Source of the DNA: Lycium barbarum
Lineage: Eukaryota; Streptophyta; Magnoliopsida; Solanales; Solanaceae
Assembly (NCBI RefSeq): GCF_019175385.1
Contig: NC_083339.1
Span: 110,469,601 to 110,533,600, forward strand
Direction of reading: 5' to 3'
Length of the DNA stretch: 64,000 bases
A program made the translations under genes and the position numbers. Positions 22,614-34,351 of the stretch are shown here, one piece after another; positions within the stretch are counted from its first letter, which is position 1, and every line of letters starts with the position of its first letter. Under the pieces are notes generated by a model. That model saw nothing but the letters and a program-made list of their open reading frames with translations. It had not been told where the DNA came from and made no database searches.

Positions 22614-23183
22614 TTAATAAACAAAATACATATAAATAATGAACAACAACAATATAGCACAAATAATCTTCCACAATTTAAGTTTTTCTTTCAAATCTAT
22701 TTTCTCGTGTTGAGCGTCTCTAAGTTTAGCCTTTAGCAAAATTCATTTTTTTTTCGGAACCGGTGAGCAAGACCTCCAAAAGTTCAATTTTTTCTTCAGC
22801 TTCCACAAACTTAAATTGTGAGTCCAACTTAGCGGTATCTCTAGAGATACGTGAAGTCGCGATATCTCTATCAAAAAGTGGATTTTTAAACTTTGTCGCC
22901 ACCGTTTTATCCACGTGAATGCTATCTTCCCACCAAAAGTGTTTGCAACCGCCCATATCCTATAAACATTACAAGAAATCAGTTTTTTAAAGTAAACTAT
23001 GTGGATAACGTGAAGAAAAAAAACACTAAAAAATCTAAAAACACTTACTTCGGGCTCTTTACAACGCCAAAAATGGCGACCCGGATTATCTTGGGTCTGA
23101 GATGTTTTTATTTTACAGTAATAACTGCAATCACAAATATCGGGTTGTATAGCAAACTTTGAAGTTTCAAAACTTTGAGACAT
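22614..23183 (-). pseudogene. GRF zinc-finger protein, MULE cargo, 3' frameshift
   Basis: Exon 1 is 23049-23183 and exon 2 starts at 22959, with GT/AG borders. As read, exon 2 ends at 22726, giving 122 aa. Residues about 17-40 carry 'CDCSYYCKIKTS' and 'NPGRHFWRC', and exon 2 begins with 'GGCKHFWWED'. Together these form the Cys/His and Gly-Arg-Phe pattern of the GRF zinc finger, a nucleic-acid-binding fold. A coiled-coil-like stretch follows. At a run of nine A (coding strand, near 22746) the frame ends early. In the next frame the same kind of protein continues to 22614 with a further coiled coil and a hydrophobic segment ('IICAILLLFIIYMYFVY'), as in many plant GRF proteins that end in a membrane anchor. 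One indel in the A run, real or a sequencing error, explains this. Confidence 0.7.
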
Positions 23184-23281
23184 GTTTTTGGGAGTGCAAA
23201 AGTGTGTTGAAAGGGTGAAAATAGAGGAAATGAAAGAGAAGAGTATGCTGGAAATGGGAGGTTGTAGTGGGTTTTATTAGG

Positions 23282-23363
23282 GAAGCCTACTTTGATTTTT
23301 TTTTTTTTCTAACGGGTTAGTTTAGTTCCAAAAAAAAAAAAATGTTAAAAAAGTTCCGGGCTG
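23282..23363 (-). repeat. Right terminal inverted repeat of the MULE
   Basis: Complement of the left TIR, starting CAGCCCGGAAC on the minus strand and ending near GAAGCC. It is followed directly by the second TAGCAACTA. Confidence 0.9.
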
Positions 23364-24884
23364 TAGCAACTATAAAGGAGAAGTAGATGATGCTAACATA
23401 ATAGTGAAACCTATCTAACAAAGCACAAACATACTCTCGACAAAATCATCTTGGCAATATTGTTGATTTTTCTTGCTTTATCAAGTCAAGCAAAGGAGGC
23501 AATGAGAAACATAGCTCCTTTAACATAGTCATGGTGATAAATTCTAGATTTCAGTTGTCTTTCCATGTTTAATTATAGACTTCAATACTAAAACCAGCCC
23601 AATAATTTCATAGGTGATTATAATAGTGTTTGAACCAAATTAATCCTATCGAGCAATATGTGTATAAATAATAAATTTAGAATTCAATAAGTCCACTAAT
23701 ACGTTTTACCCTCTACTAATGAGCTTCGGATACCGAACATCTAAAAATTCGAAGCATGAACGGTTAACACTCCTCCATGGGAATGACAAGATTCATTCTT
23801 ATGGTGATAGATGAAATAATAGTTTAACTCGAGCTAAATGCTAACTTTTGGCCTCCTCAACATATAAAAAGTACAATAAGGTCTTTTGGTCATACTATCT
23901 TGGCCACAATGGCCCAAATGAGGTAAATTCATATGACTATTTAGGTCAAATTTAATAATTTATGCTTACTTAATGTCATTTCTATCTTTTCTTCTCAAAA
24001 TTTATCTTAATTTAAAATTATACAATAGAGTTATGGTGGTTTTTACATAAGTGTGGCCAAATCTGGATCAAATTGGTGTGGCAATTTAGCAACACTCAAG
24101 TATTTCTAAAAGCTTGATTTTAAGAGATAATGTGACTAATTACTCCAGGAAACCAAGATCCTCAAGATAAAAAGAAAAAGGAAGTCAGTCAGATAGTGCT
24201 CAAAAGGAGTACTATAGATATATATGAATTTAGGGGCCTGGAAACTAATAAAACCAACAGCCTGAAATAGTACGATATTGTTTACAAATAACTAAAATGA
24301 AGCTGCCATGGACATATATTATGTTACTTAACTGCTTCTTTTAATCATTCCTTTATCCACAAAAGCATTCATCACTTTAATTTCATTTATGGATCACTGT
24401 TGTGTTGGTAATACTTCTGGTTGTCAATTGCCATGCCCAACCGAATAGCATTATCTCATACTTTGTATATGTGTTAAGTAATCTATTAAATTTATACAAA
24501 TATTAACTCAAATGACCGATGGGTTCAATGACAATACCGAACTCATAAACTTCAAATTTTAAATCCGCTTATATTAAAACTAACTCAATCCAAAAGATTA
24601 ACACCTGAATGTGAGAGCTAATTTTCCAAGACAATATAAAGGTCATAAACATTCTCAGTCAATGTGAAGAGAACTAGTTAACAGATATTAGACAAAATTG
24701 GACTCGAAATCAGAAACAAATGACGATTGATGATCCTTGACCAAATAGTCATATTCCTTGACCAAATAGTCATATACTACTAGTTTTCTGCATACTTATT
24801 CACTTAGTCAAATATGTACTTATAACTGACTTTTAATGAGATTTTTTTTTCCATATAAAAGAGATTTCAACCTTACTAATTAAT
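23364..24884. other. AT-rich intergenic DNA
   Basis: Begins with the right TSD of the MULE. No gene is recognised. A 20-bp direct repeat ('ccttgaccaaatagtcatat') occurs twice in tandem near 24740-24780. Confidence 0.5.
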
Positions 24885-25230
24885 AGCCGGTTTGGCCAAG
24901 CTTCTAAAATCAGTTTTTCAAAAAAATACTTTTGGCTAAAAGCAGTTTGTGTTTGGCCAATTAATTTAAAAAGTACTTTTGAGCAGCAATTAGTGTTTGG
25001 TCAAGCTTTTAAAAAGTGCTTCTATGTGTATTTTTCTCAAAAGTACTTTTCCAAAAAATGCTTTTGGGCAAAAACTATTTTTTTAGCTTCTGAAAAACTG
25101 TTTCTGCTACTCCTCAAAAGTACTTATTTTCTCCTAAAAGCTTGGCCAAACACCTCACTTTTTTTAAAATAAGCACTTATTGAAAAAATAAGTATTTTTG
25201 GGAGAAAAGTAAGCTTGGCTAAACATCCCA
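24885..25230. mobile_element. Palindromic MITE (TTTGGCCAAGC type)
   Basis: The left end 'ggtttggccaagctt' pairs with the right end 'aagcttggctaaacat' in inverted orientation. Internal words such as 'aaaagtactttt' and 'agcacttatt' also occur on both strands, so the whole 345 bp can fold back. The exact ends and TSD are not certain. Confidence 0.6.
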
Positions 25231-25534
25231 TAAGTTTAGAAAATGATAGCGGTTTTTTAATGGTACTCCCATTTTGTCGTTTTTATTTGACCTGAATATC
25301 AATGAAACACTGAGCAGACAATCAGCCTCGTCACTAAATCATTCATACAGTCTAATTAACAAGCAAAACAAAATACTTTCTGGAAATAGAGATAGGAAAA
25401 AGTGGCATGCCCCTCTCTACTTAAAGTAAAAGGAGCTCAACACGTGCATTGTTTCCTCAATTTCACACACACGCACGCCCATTATATATCATCAGTATTT
25501 CTCCGAGGAAGTAGACAAATCACTAAGCAAATTA

Positions 25535-25810
25535 CACTCCGTCCTTTTCAAAATAAATGATTTTTTACAAGTGTGGTACACACATTGAGAAATCTAATTA
25601 ATAAGTTTAATCAAAGGTCATTTGACTAAATTACCCTACGTCGTTTTTCAAATTTTTCTTAAATTTTGAAATAGTGAGTATTGGGATTTTGAAAAAACTA
25701 TTTAAGAAAATGGTAACTTTGGAAAAATTTAAATAATAACCTCTTGAAATTCACTTATTTTGGACCGAAGAAAAAATCTCAAAAATTTATTTATTTTAGA
25801 ATGGAGGGAG
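25535..25810. mobile_element. Stowaway-type MITE
   Basis: The left end CACTCCGTCC and right end GGAGGGAG are inverted, with 'aaaataaat' next to both. TA dinucleotides at 25533-25534 and 25811-25812 are the expected Tc1/mariner-type duplication. Length is 276 bp. Confidence 0.75.
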
Positions 25811-26836
25811 TAATGATACTACCTCAGTCCCATATTAGTTGATAATGTTACTAAAAATATTTGTCTCAAACTACTTGTCATTTTACAAAATCAAGATATA
25901 ATAATTTTTTTTTCATTTTTCCCTTATTATTTATTGCTCTTGAAGCAAACAATATTAATTACATAGCATAAATATATAAATTTGAAGAGTTGAAACAAAT
26001 ACTTATTGGATGATATTTTGATTGTTCAAATACCAATAAAATTATTCAGCCTTTTCTTTTTAAATATTTAGTCAAGAGTTGAATCGAGTGCATATTTATT
26101 GAAGAGATATAAGAGTAAATCATCATATTCCCTTTTACTTTATTTTCCTTTCACGTTAATTTACTTGTGAAGCTAAGCGGTCATCTTTTGTGGAATTTGT
26201 TATACCTTTTTCCCTTTCAACTTATATTCATGTACGTTTAATCTGCTATTTCTATTTTCTAATTGGATTACTTCATCATTTTTGTTTTGAGAGAGTTTGA
26301 GAGAGATTGTTAGATCCATAAAAGCTCTAACCAAATTTAGAGATGGCTCCTCAATCAAACAAAAATCGAAATTCTAGACACAGAAATTCACTTTCCTCAT
26401 ACATATTAAGTTAGTATTTCTCAACAAATTTCTTTAATAATTAATACTTTCTTACAAACACGTGCAGCTAGAAAGAAGAAATGTTGCTTGCATTCATAAT
26501 CAAGAGATTCAAGGCCCGTCACTCTGCTTCACTGAAAAAGGTAAAATACTTAATAATGTCCTTTATCATGATTCTTTTTTTATTTTTTTCATTCCAGGGT
26601 CCTTTTTTCTCTTATTTTACGTACCTTTTACTTTATTTTATAATGTGAAAAGATCACCCTTCTTTCGACGGAGTGGGACAGGGTGACTGTTGGAACCATT
26701 TCCTTTACGAGGCAAAAAGTCATAACAATTAAGAGACATGTTATCAATAGAATAATGTTGGAATTCTTGATAAGAAAATTTACTTCCCTCGTGTATTTAA
26801 CAAGTATTACTTTACACGTTTTTTAATAATTAGAGT
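25811..26836. other. AT-rich intergenic DNA
   Basis: Starts with what may be the left end of another Stowaway-like element ('actacctcagtcccatatta' at 25819); a clear right end was not found. No gene recognised. Confidence 0.4.
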
Positions 26837-27065
26837 ACTAAAATTTACTAAAGGTTCGTGGTGAAATGGATATAATACCTTCATACTAAAATTTACTAAA
26901 GGTTCGTGGTGAAATGGATATAATACCTTCATTCTTACTCTCTTAATTAGATGTTTATGGTTGAGTCTCAGAAATGACTTTTTTTAAAAACCTTATCTTC
27001 CTTCAAGGGATCTTCTGGTGCACGAATTTATATTAGCTGGATTCCCTAAACTAATATCGTATCAG
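26837..27065 (+). mobile_element. SolS-like SINE with duplicated head
   Basis: Has a tRNA-like head ('ggttcgtggtgaaatgg', then 'atggttgagtctcag' in the B-box position) and a tail 'ggtgcacgaatttatattag' that matches the tail of the SINE at 34182 in diverged form. The head is present twice as a perfect 48-bp tandem duplication (26837-26884 and 26885-26932). Confidence 0.55.
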
Positions 27066-28918
27066 CGATGAGAAAAAAAAAATTGAAGTAATTAAAGGCA
27101 TGTAAATTATGCAAATATTACATGCAGGTATCGTAATTTAATCTAGAGAGGGATATGCGCTGTTCTTGTTGTGTGATTAAAATATTTATTTCTACACTTC
27201 AGTTTTAAAATTAGGTGCAGATTCCTTTTCTATTTTTTATTAATAAAAAAAAAAAACTTTCATTTTTTACTATTGGTGGTTTTGGTTATTTTTCAAATAT
27301 TCGGATGACAAGGAGAAATGCCTATGTTAGTGTTATTTGTGTAATTTTAGAAGCCTTCTCGCTTAGGCATTATTATTTTATAGTACTTTTAAGAAGATTT
27401 TTTTTTAATCTAGACATGACTTTTATAGATGTAAAGGTAACATTTAAACTTTTCTCATGTTTCTTCTTCATTTTTTAATATTGACCAATTTATAAAAGGA
27501 TTATTTAGTAGACTTATTTTTATTGTTATGATTGCGTTCGCGCAAACAAATTCACTAATGAGAAAATAAACGTGACATCTTCTGCTTCTTCAAAACAGCC
27601 TATGGTCCTTCATTCTTTTCAATATAGCTAAACATACATTTAATAATTTTAGAAAAATATATTAAAAAAAAATTATAAATCAAGAAAAAAATTAAAATAT
27701 TGTTAAATTATGTTTTTTAAATTTTGATTTAATAGTTACGGGTTCCACACGCAACGCATGTGTCTAGATAGTCAGATACTAGTTAGTTAAAGGTAAATTA
27801 TTAAAAGATCATAATAAACTAAAAAAAAATTATTAACCCAACCCTTATCTCTTCAAAAAATATACTAAGAAATCATAAATGGACAGAGGGAGTAATAATT
27901 AGATGCTTTTTTTGTTGAGAACTTTTTTGTTGAGAAATTGCATTTAGTCTAATTCAAAAGGATCAAATCAAATAATTCACACAATTCAGTAGAGGACAAA
28001 TCGTTGATTCTTTTGATCGTCTTTTCAATTAATCGCTCATTAAGCACGTCAACTTTAATAAAACATAGACCACTGATAAAGCCATCAACTATTAATTTCG
28101 GAATAAAATCAAAGATTATGCAATAAGTATCACAATGACAGAAGCACTTGAAACCTTTTTGCGATATTTTCAGAAAGGTCCCCATAAGGATTAACCAAAT
28201 CTTTTTTAAGTACTTTGACCCCGATTACTTGTTGGTTAATGGAAAACTCCTATTTAATCATCCACGTAAATGACGTCGATTCAACGACTAACTACTAAAA
28301 GCCATAATGCTTCATCTTTCTTACAAATTAATGAATAGATTTGTTTAATTTTTTCAATCAAAACATAACCACCTTATGCTGATGAAGTTGGGACCTTACG
28401 CCCTTACCAATTTATTAATGATAAAGTAAGATTACAAGAAATGAGTAGGGAATTGGGTGTTTATTTTTAAGAAAGAAAATATTATATTAATTCACAAACC
28501 AAGAAAAGAATTCCAAAAAAACGAATAGTACATGTACATATACAGAAATTGCTTCTTATTGCATGTTCATTTAGACAGTCATAATGGAAAACTAATAATA
28601 TCAACCATCATAGCAATAGGGGGTATAAAGAAAACCAACAAATTATACTAAATCAAGAAATCGAGTCAAAAATTAGAAGAAGAAAAAAATTTAACTAGTG
28701 ATTTGATTTGATATTGAGAAAAAATTTGACCATAATTAATTTGATTTGGTATTAACTAAAAAAAGCCAAACTGATACCAAACTAACCCGACATTATAAAA
28801 TTATTTTCTACATAAAAAATATTTATTATAATCTACTTTGCAAAAATTTATGTATACTTTGTCATAGTTTTTGTTAACATTTTAACACCATGTTTGGGCT
28901 TGCAATTTTACCTCATCG

Positions 28919-28919
<1 letters not shown>
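27066..28919. other. AT-rich intergenic DNA
   Basis: No gene or complete element recognised. A possible Stowaway-like right end ('acagagggagta') lies at about 27884-27895 without a clear partner. Reading frames of 78-87 codons here have no recognisable motif. Confidence 0.4.

Positions 28920-29002
<83 letters not shown>
28920..29002. repeat. Long (AT)n microsatellite
   Basis: About 40 uninterrupted AT dinucleotides. Confidence 0.95.
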
Positions 29003-29006
<4 letters not shown>

Positions 29007-29080
29007 TTAAGTGAAGCTCAAACCAAAACCAAATGTTTTCTCCCGTCCATAGATATTAACTTAAATGAAACCATTACGCC

Positions 29081-29257
29081 CAGGGGCGGTCCTATGTGGT
29101 TTCAAGTGGATTCATATGAACCCACTTCGTTAAAAAATAACACTGTATATACATGTATATTTAATTTGTTTTTAAAAAATATATATGTATATACAGTGTT
29201 ATTTATATATTTCTTATATATTGAACTCACTTGGTAAAAATCCTAGGTCTGTCACTG
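29081..29257. mobile_element. Small hAT-type MITE
   Basis: A 177-bp element with ends CAGGGGCGG and GTCACTG. Its core contains a long inverted repeat ('aacactgtatatacatgtat' against 'tatatacagtgtt'). Flanks ATTACGCC (29073-29080) and ATTATGCC (29258-29265) are an 8-bp duplication with one mismatch. Confidence 0.7.
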
Positions 29258-29969
29258 ATTATGCCCCTAATGTTTTTCTTGTCCTTGGCAGCAATAATAT
29301 CCATCCATTTTTTATCAAGTGTTTTCATGTATATAAAGTTTATAAAGTTAGAAAGAACTCAACTCCTTTAAGTTTAAGCTTCCAATATGAATTTTTCTAC
29401 CTTTTGTGGTGCTGTAGTTGATAGTTCTGTGTGCAATTAGTTACAATGAAATGAATTTGATGTGATTGTACAAAATAGTATGGCATTTACATCATATTTC
29501 ACAAAAAATCAAATAATTCAAATAGTTGAAACATATTGTTCTACAAAGGTACCCGAGCATGAAGGGCTCCTGTAAGGACACACAAGTCCTCAAACTAATT
29601 TTTTGTTATAAGATGCTTCGTGTCAAAGCACAATTAAAATAAATTGAAAAAGTTCAAAAAAATATGAATCGAGAATAAAAATCCAACTTTTATTGGTTCA
29701 TTTGGTTCATAAATATAAAAAGATCGATATAATTGATTTGATTTAGTAATTGAAAAATTGGAACCAACCCGACCTATATACACCCCTAAATAAGAGCGAC
29801 AATAATAATTGATCTTTTAAAAAAAAATGTGATTAACATCTTTGAAAAAGACAATAAAAGATTGTCGAATCACCAATAAAATCCAGTACTACTATTAAAT
29901 TACCATAAATGATAGTAGCTCTAATTTCACCATATATAGTACGTTTTTTTTAATTTGCTCCAAGTTGAC
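29258..29969. other. Intergenic DNA
   Basis: No gene recognised. The 78-codon reading frame overlapping the MITE edge (29185-29421) is not supported. Confidence 0.4.
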
Positions 29970-30221
29970 AGGGGCGGCGTTTGAACGCCTTTATGCAAAA
30001 CTAGAGGACAGAGGCGGGGATAAGAAGTTGTTCAGGCTTGCCAAGGCGAGAGAGAGGAAGGCACGCGACCTGGATCAAGTGAAGTGCATCAAGGACGAGG
30101 ATGGCAAAGTGTTGGTGGAGGAAGCTCTCATTAGACGGAGATGGTAGTCATACTTCCATAAACTCTTGAACGAAGAAGGGGACAGAGACATTGTGTTGGG
30201 AGATTTGGAGTACTCTGAGAG

Positions 30222-30892
30222 GCAAATATATATGTGGCCAATACCTTTTTAACTTCATTTTCTGTTAAGTATTTTCTAATATATTCGACTTAAAGTATAA
30301 TAACAAAGTAAGTGTATATTTGTGATTTAGATTAATGCAGGCTATAATTATAATAAAGATGGTTATATTCATGATTTCATTAATATATTAATTACTATTA
30401 AGTTTTATGTATATACCTGAAAATATCTCAACTAAATTTATAAAAAAAAAATTCTAAATTTATTGATGTTTTTTCCCTCACGAGAAGGGCTAATAGTTTT
30501 ATAAATTTTATTTATAATAAGTCTGTTTTATTTGCTTTTTAATTACTTCAAAAGGTTTGTTTAAAATCTCACTGTCTCCTCCTGTTAAACGCTATTGAAG
30601 ATGGTTCCTGTGTCGTTCCTCTCCGTTTCTTTTTTTATTCTCTTTTGATACCTTCCAACTTTTTTATTTTACTTGTGTCTTGTGATTTTCTTTGCTCAAC
30701 TAAAAATTTCGTCAAAAAACCAAAATTCATTTTGAATTTAGTGATGGATTATGCTTTGAAGACAAACTACAATGCCAAACCGCAAAGCTAATTATGATGT
30801 AGTTCGATTTAAATTTTTTTGGTGCACTCACTCATTAAAAAAATATTTACTGTATAATTTTGAACACCCTTAGCCAGATTTCTGGCTCCGCC
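30222..30892. mobile_element. Insertion replacing part of the RTE reverse transcriptase
   Basis: AT-rich sequence with a right end 'tggctccgccactg', which is the terminal motif of a common hAT-type MITE family in these plants. The matching left end is missing, and about 60 LINE codons are absent at the site, so this is an insertion with an associated deletion. Confidence 0.5.
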
Positions 30893-31060
30893 ACTGGGTG
30901 GAGTACAATGATTCCTTTTTACAAGAACAAGGGCGACATTCAAAGCTGCAACAACTATAGAGTTATCAAGTTAGTAAGTCACACTATGAAAGTGTGAGAA
31001 AGGGTGATAGAGATGAGGGTGAAGAGAGGCGTGTCTAGTTCAGAGAACTAGTTCGGATTC

Positions 31061-32188
31061 ATGTCGGGGCGTTCTACTACTGAAGCCATTCATATTGTTA
31101 GGAGATTGGTGGAGCAGTATAGAGAGCGGAAAAGGGACTTGCACATGGTATTCATCGACCTAGAGAAAGCTTACGATAAAGTGCCAAGAGAGGTTCTGTG
31201 GAGATGCTTGGAGGCTAAAGGTGTACCTGTGGCGTACATTAGAGTGATCAAGGACATGTATCATGGAGCCAAGACCAGGGTAAGGACTATAGGATGAGAC
31301 TCGGAGCACTTCCCAGTTCTGATGGGTTTGCATCAGGGATCAGCTCTTAGCCCATTTTTATTTGCCTTGGTGATGGATGGATTGACGCGACAAATTCAAG
31401 GTGAGGTGCCATGGTGTATGTTGTTCGCAGATGACATAGTTTTGATTGACGAGACTCGTAGCGGAGTTAACTCTAAGCTAGAGGATTGGAGACAGACGTT
31501 AGAGCCTAAAGGATTCAAGTTGAGTAAGACCAAGACAGAGTACTTGGAGTGCAGGTTCAGTGGCGTACCTCAGGAGGCTGAGATGGAAATAAAGCTTGGT
31601 ACCCAGGTCATTCAAAAGAAAGCAAGTTTCAAGTATCTTGAGTCTATTTTACATAGAAATGGGGATATTGACGATGATGTCACACATCGTATTGGTGCAG
31701 GATGGTTGAAATGGAGGCTCGCTTCCGGAGTGCTGTGTGACAAGAAAGTGTCACCAAAACTTAAGGGCAAGTTCTACAAAGTGGTGGTTAGACCGACTCT
31801 GTTGTACGGGGCTGAGTGTTGGCCAGTCAAGAACTCTCACGTGCAGAAGATGAAAGTCGCAGAAATGAGAATGCTGCGGTGGATGTGTGGGCACATTAGG
31901 AGAGATAGGATCAGGAATGAAGACATCCGGGATAAGGTGGGAGTATCGGTGGAGGACAAGATGCGGGAAGCGAGGCTGAGATGGTTCGGGCATGTGAAGA
32001 GGAGAGACATAGATGCCCCAGTGTGGAGGTGTGAGAGGTTGGCTATGGACGGTTTTAGGAGAGGTAGAGGAAGGCCAAACAAATATTGGGGAGAGATGAT
32101 TAGGCAAGACATGGCGCAATTTCAGATTACCAAGGACATGACCTTAGATAGGAGGTTGTGGAGGGCTCAGATTAGGATAGAAGGTTAG
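31061..32188 (+). pseudogene. RTE reverse transcriptase fragment
   Basis: Two consecutive open blocks, 31061-31297 and 31322-32188, lie in the same frame and are separated by one stop codon. They carry the RT palm with FADD (about 31425-31440) and the typical RTE C-terminal region. It would copy LINE RNA in an active element; here it lacks the endonuclease domain and N-terminal RT motifs. Reading frames on the other strand (31751-32119) are shadows. Confidence 0.9.
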
Positions 32189-32510
32189 TAGGTAGTCTCA
32201 TTTTTCTGTCGCACTAGTAGGCGTAGTTTTGCTCTACTTTTTATTGCCCTTTGATTCCTACTTTTATGTGTTGGGTCTTGTCTTTCCATGCTGTTTTATC
32301 ATGACTTCTTTGCTCTTGTTATTTCTCATTTTCGCATTGCTTTGATTTGCTTGTCTGTATCTGACTTTTTTCCCTTACTTTCTTTTGAGGTGAGGATCTT
32401 TCGGAAACAGCCTCCCTACCTTCCAAGGTAGGGGTAAGGTCTGCGTACACTTAACCCTCCCCAGACCCCACACTATGGGTTCAACTGGGTATGTTGTTGT
32501 TGTTGTTCCG

Positions 32511-34181
32511 CTATCACGAGATGATTATGAAAAAGAGCAACACATATATGTAAAAGGAGGAGAGGTACAAGTTCCATCAAAGGAGGCAACTAACATGATC
32601 GTGGAACGGTCACAGTATCATGAAGACAAAATGTGGGGCAAATGAGTTCTCTACAAGAATAAATCCCATGAAACTGACAGACCCTGTAAGGTTGGATCAC
32701 TAATATTACAACTATACCTCTCACATATAACTTCAAACTCAACAAGTATATGTATTTGCAACTGTCTAAATTAGACAAACACAGTTTCCTATCTTTATCC
32801 ACTAAAAGATGGTTTACTTTTTATCCTTTCTTCATTGTCTCCCCTCTATGTTTCGCATTATAATTCGTTGGTGGGTCTGCTGAGGACTTTGATTTCATTA
32901 AAATGGGGAGCAAAGACAATCTTATCTGATTTTGGTCTTGGATTTTTTTGGGATTACTAGGGCTGGCTACATGGGCAATGGTTCCAAAAGTTTGTCCTCT
33001 TTAATTTGCTAGCGAATCATTCGAACTCATATAAGGGATTCGAAAAATCAAAACCGAATGATTCAGATATTTGACGAAATGAACAGTCAGGATGACTTAC
33101 GTCAAGATCAAATGATACACCTTTTTGTCCTCTTATGAAGGCTAGCCTGATTACATCAAACATGAGGGAAACATCCCATATTACTAGAATGTCATCAAGA
33201 AATTGAATTTGTGACCTAAAACAATTTTTGAGCCCCTCAGCTATTACATTAAAATATTACATTTATGTCAAGTCGATTCAACCGTTCTTATATAGTATTA
33301 TGTAAGATCAGAAATAAATTATTTTTATTTTATTTGCACAATATACTTTACTTTTCGGTCGAAGGTGATTCAAATGAATTCCCTTGCCTATTTGTACGCA
33401 ATCCTTAATTCAACTTTTCAACAACCCTAATTTGCCAGTATTTTTCCTGGTAAACACTTGGTGGAGTATTAAAAATGAAAGAAATAATGGTCAAAAACAC
33501 ACCTCAAATATCACCTTTTTTTGAGTTTTCTAGCTGAACTATCAGGTGTAAGAGTTTCCTACCTAAACTATCATCAATTAGTTTGCAAAACACAGCTCAA
33601 CTATCAATTGTTCACTTTTTCGAGCTGAACTATCACCAAATAGTTTACAAATCGTCCCGTCTCACTACTACCGAAGACCATATCACGGTTTAGGTACAAA
33701 CTTTAATGCTCTTAACATAATAAAATCACGATTGAACTTGCTTAATGCTTACGATGCAATTTTGTTTTAGCTAATTTCTTGCACATCTTTAAAGATATCA
33801 AAGATACTCGACATTTTAATTATAGTGTTTTGAAAGCTATCGAAAAATATCAAGGTAAAGCAGAGAGTCCACGAACAACACATAATGCAGTCCCTGATTC
33901 AGTCAACTTTGTATAGTTTCTGACTATTTATCACTATAAAAGTTTAAATGAAATGCTGGAAGAAATTTACAGAAAAGAAGAGGGTTACAACTTACAAGTC
34001 ATAACAGTGTATAGTTCTTTTTGCACACGACACGATGAGTTCGACTCAAGATCAAGTGCTACTAAATGTTTGATTACTTCCCTAATACCGAAGAATTAAC
34101 TAAGCATTTTTTTTTTACATAGTAATAATAAGCACGTCTGCTGAGATTTCTGCCAGCTTGTAAGTGAAGACTCACCTTACC
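32511..34181. other. Intergenic DNA
   Basis: No gene recognised. Near 33490-33660 a degenerate repeat of 'gctgaactatca' words (three to four copies) looks like part of a repeat element without clear borders. Confidence 0.4.
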
Positions 34182-34351
34182 ACCAAAGGATGTGATGCAA
34201 CGGATGGGGCTACTCCTCCCTTAACAAAAGCTTCAGGTTTAAGCCCTAAGTATAAAAAAAATCTTGATAGGGAGTGCTTCCCCCGAATGGCTCTATGCGG
34301 CGCGAATCCAAATTTAATCGGATTTCAATGCGAGTACCGGAAAAAAAAAAA
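34182..34351 (+). mobile_element. SolS-like SINE
   Basis: The head has 'gatgtgatgcaacggatggg' (A-box region) and 'ttcaggtttaagccctaag' (B-box region), followed by 'gggagtgcttcccccgaatg' and 'gcggcgcgaatcc', ending 'tgcgagtaccgg' and an A-rich tail. This is the layout of tRNA-derived SolS SINEs of Solanaceae. Confidence 0.75.

Larger units (their letters stand above)
16257..23363 (-). mobile_element. Complete Mutator-like element (MULE) with cargo ORFs
   Basis: A 7107-bp DNA transposon. Its two ends are inverted copies over about 80 bp (shared words CCCGGAACTTTTTTAAC, TAAACTAACC, CAAAGTA, GCTTC). The flanking direct repeat TAGCAACTA is perfect at 16248-16256 and 23364-23372, the 9-bp duplication typical of Mutator transposition. 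Contents left to right are: a 69-bp double palindrome; a decayed MURA-type transposase (minus); a 143-bp tandem array; a 154-codon unknown ORF (plus); a second plus-strand ORF remnant; and a GRF zinc-finger ORF (minus). It is drawn in the orientation of the transposase. Element borders are seen directly; MULE identity follows from transposase motifs, TIRs and TSD length. Confidence 0.95.
29970..32510 (+). mobile_element. RTE-clade LINE, 5' truncated and interrupted
   Basis: Coding remnants of a plant RTE reverse transcriptase run from about 29970. The reading is broken by a stop near 30146 and by about 670 bp of foreign AT-rich DNA (about 30222-30892), resumes at 'WSTMIPFYKNKGDIQSCNNY' and continues to 32188. 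The RT core shows '[15 protein letters not shown]', '[18 protein letters not shown]' and the catalytic 'FADDIVL'. The C-terminal part has 'YGAECW' and 'RLRWFGHV'. The 3' UTR ends in a (TTG)n tail near 32493-32509, as is usual for RTE elements. Stops near 30991, 31049 and 31297 make it inactive. Confidence 0.9.

Noticed and set aside
24885..25230. A definite superfamily for the palindromic MITE
   Set aside because: The inverted ends are clear, but neither an 8-bp, 3-bp nor TA duplication could be fixed with confidence.
31751..32119. Minus-strand frames of 122 and 91 codons
   Set aside because: They lie antisense to the RTE reverse transcriptase, which has clear RT motifs in the other strand.
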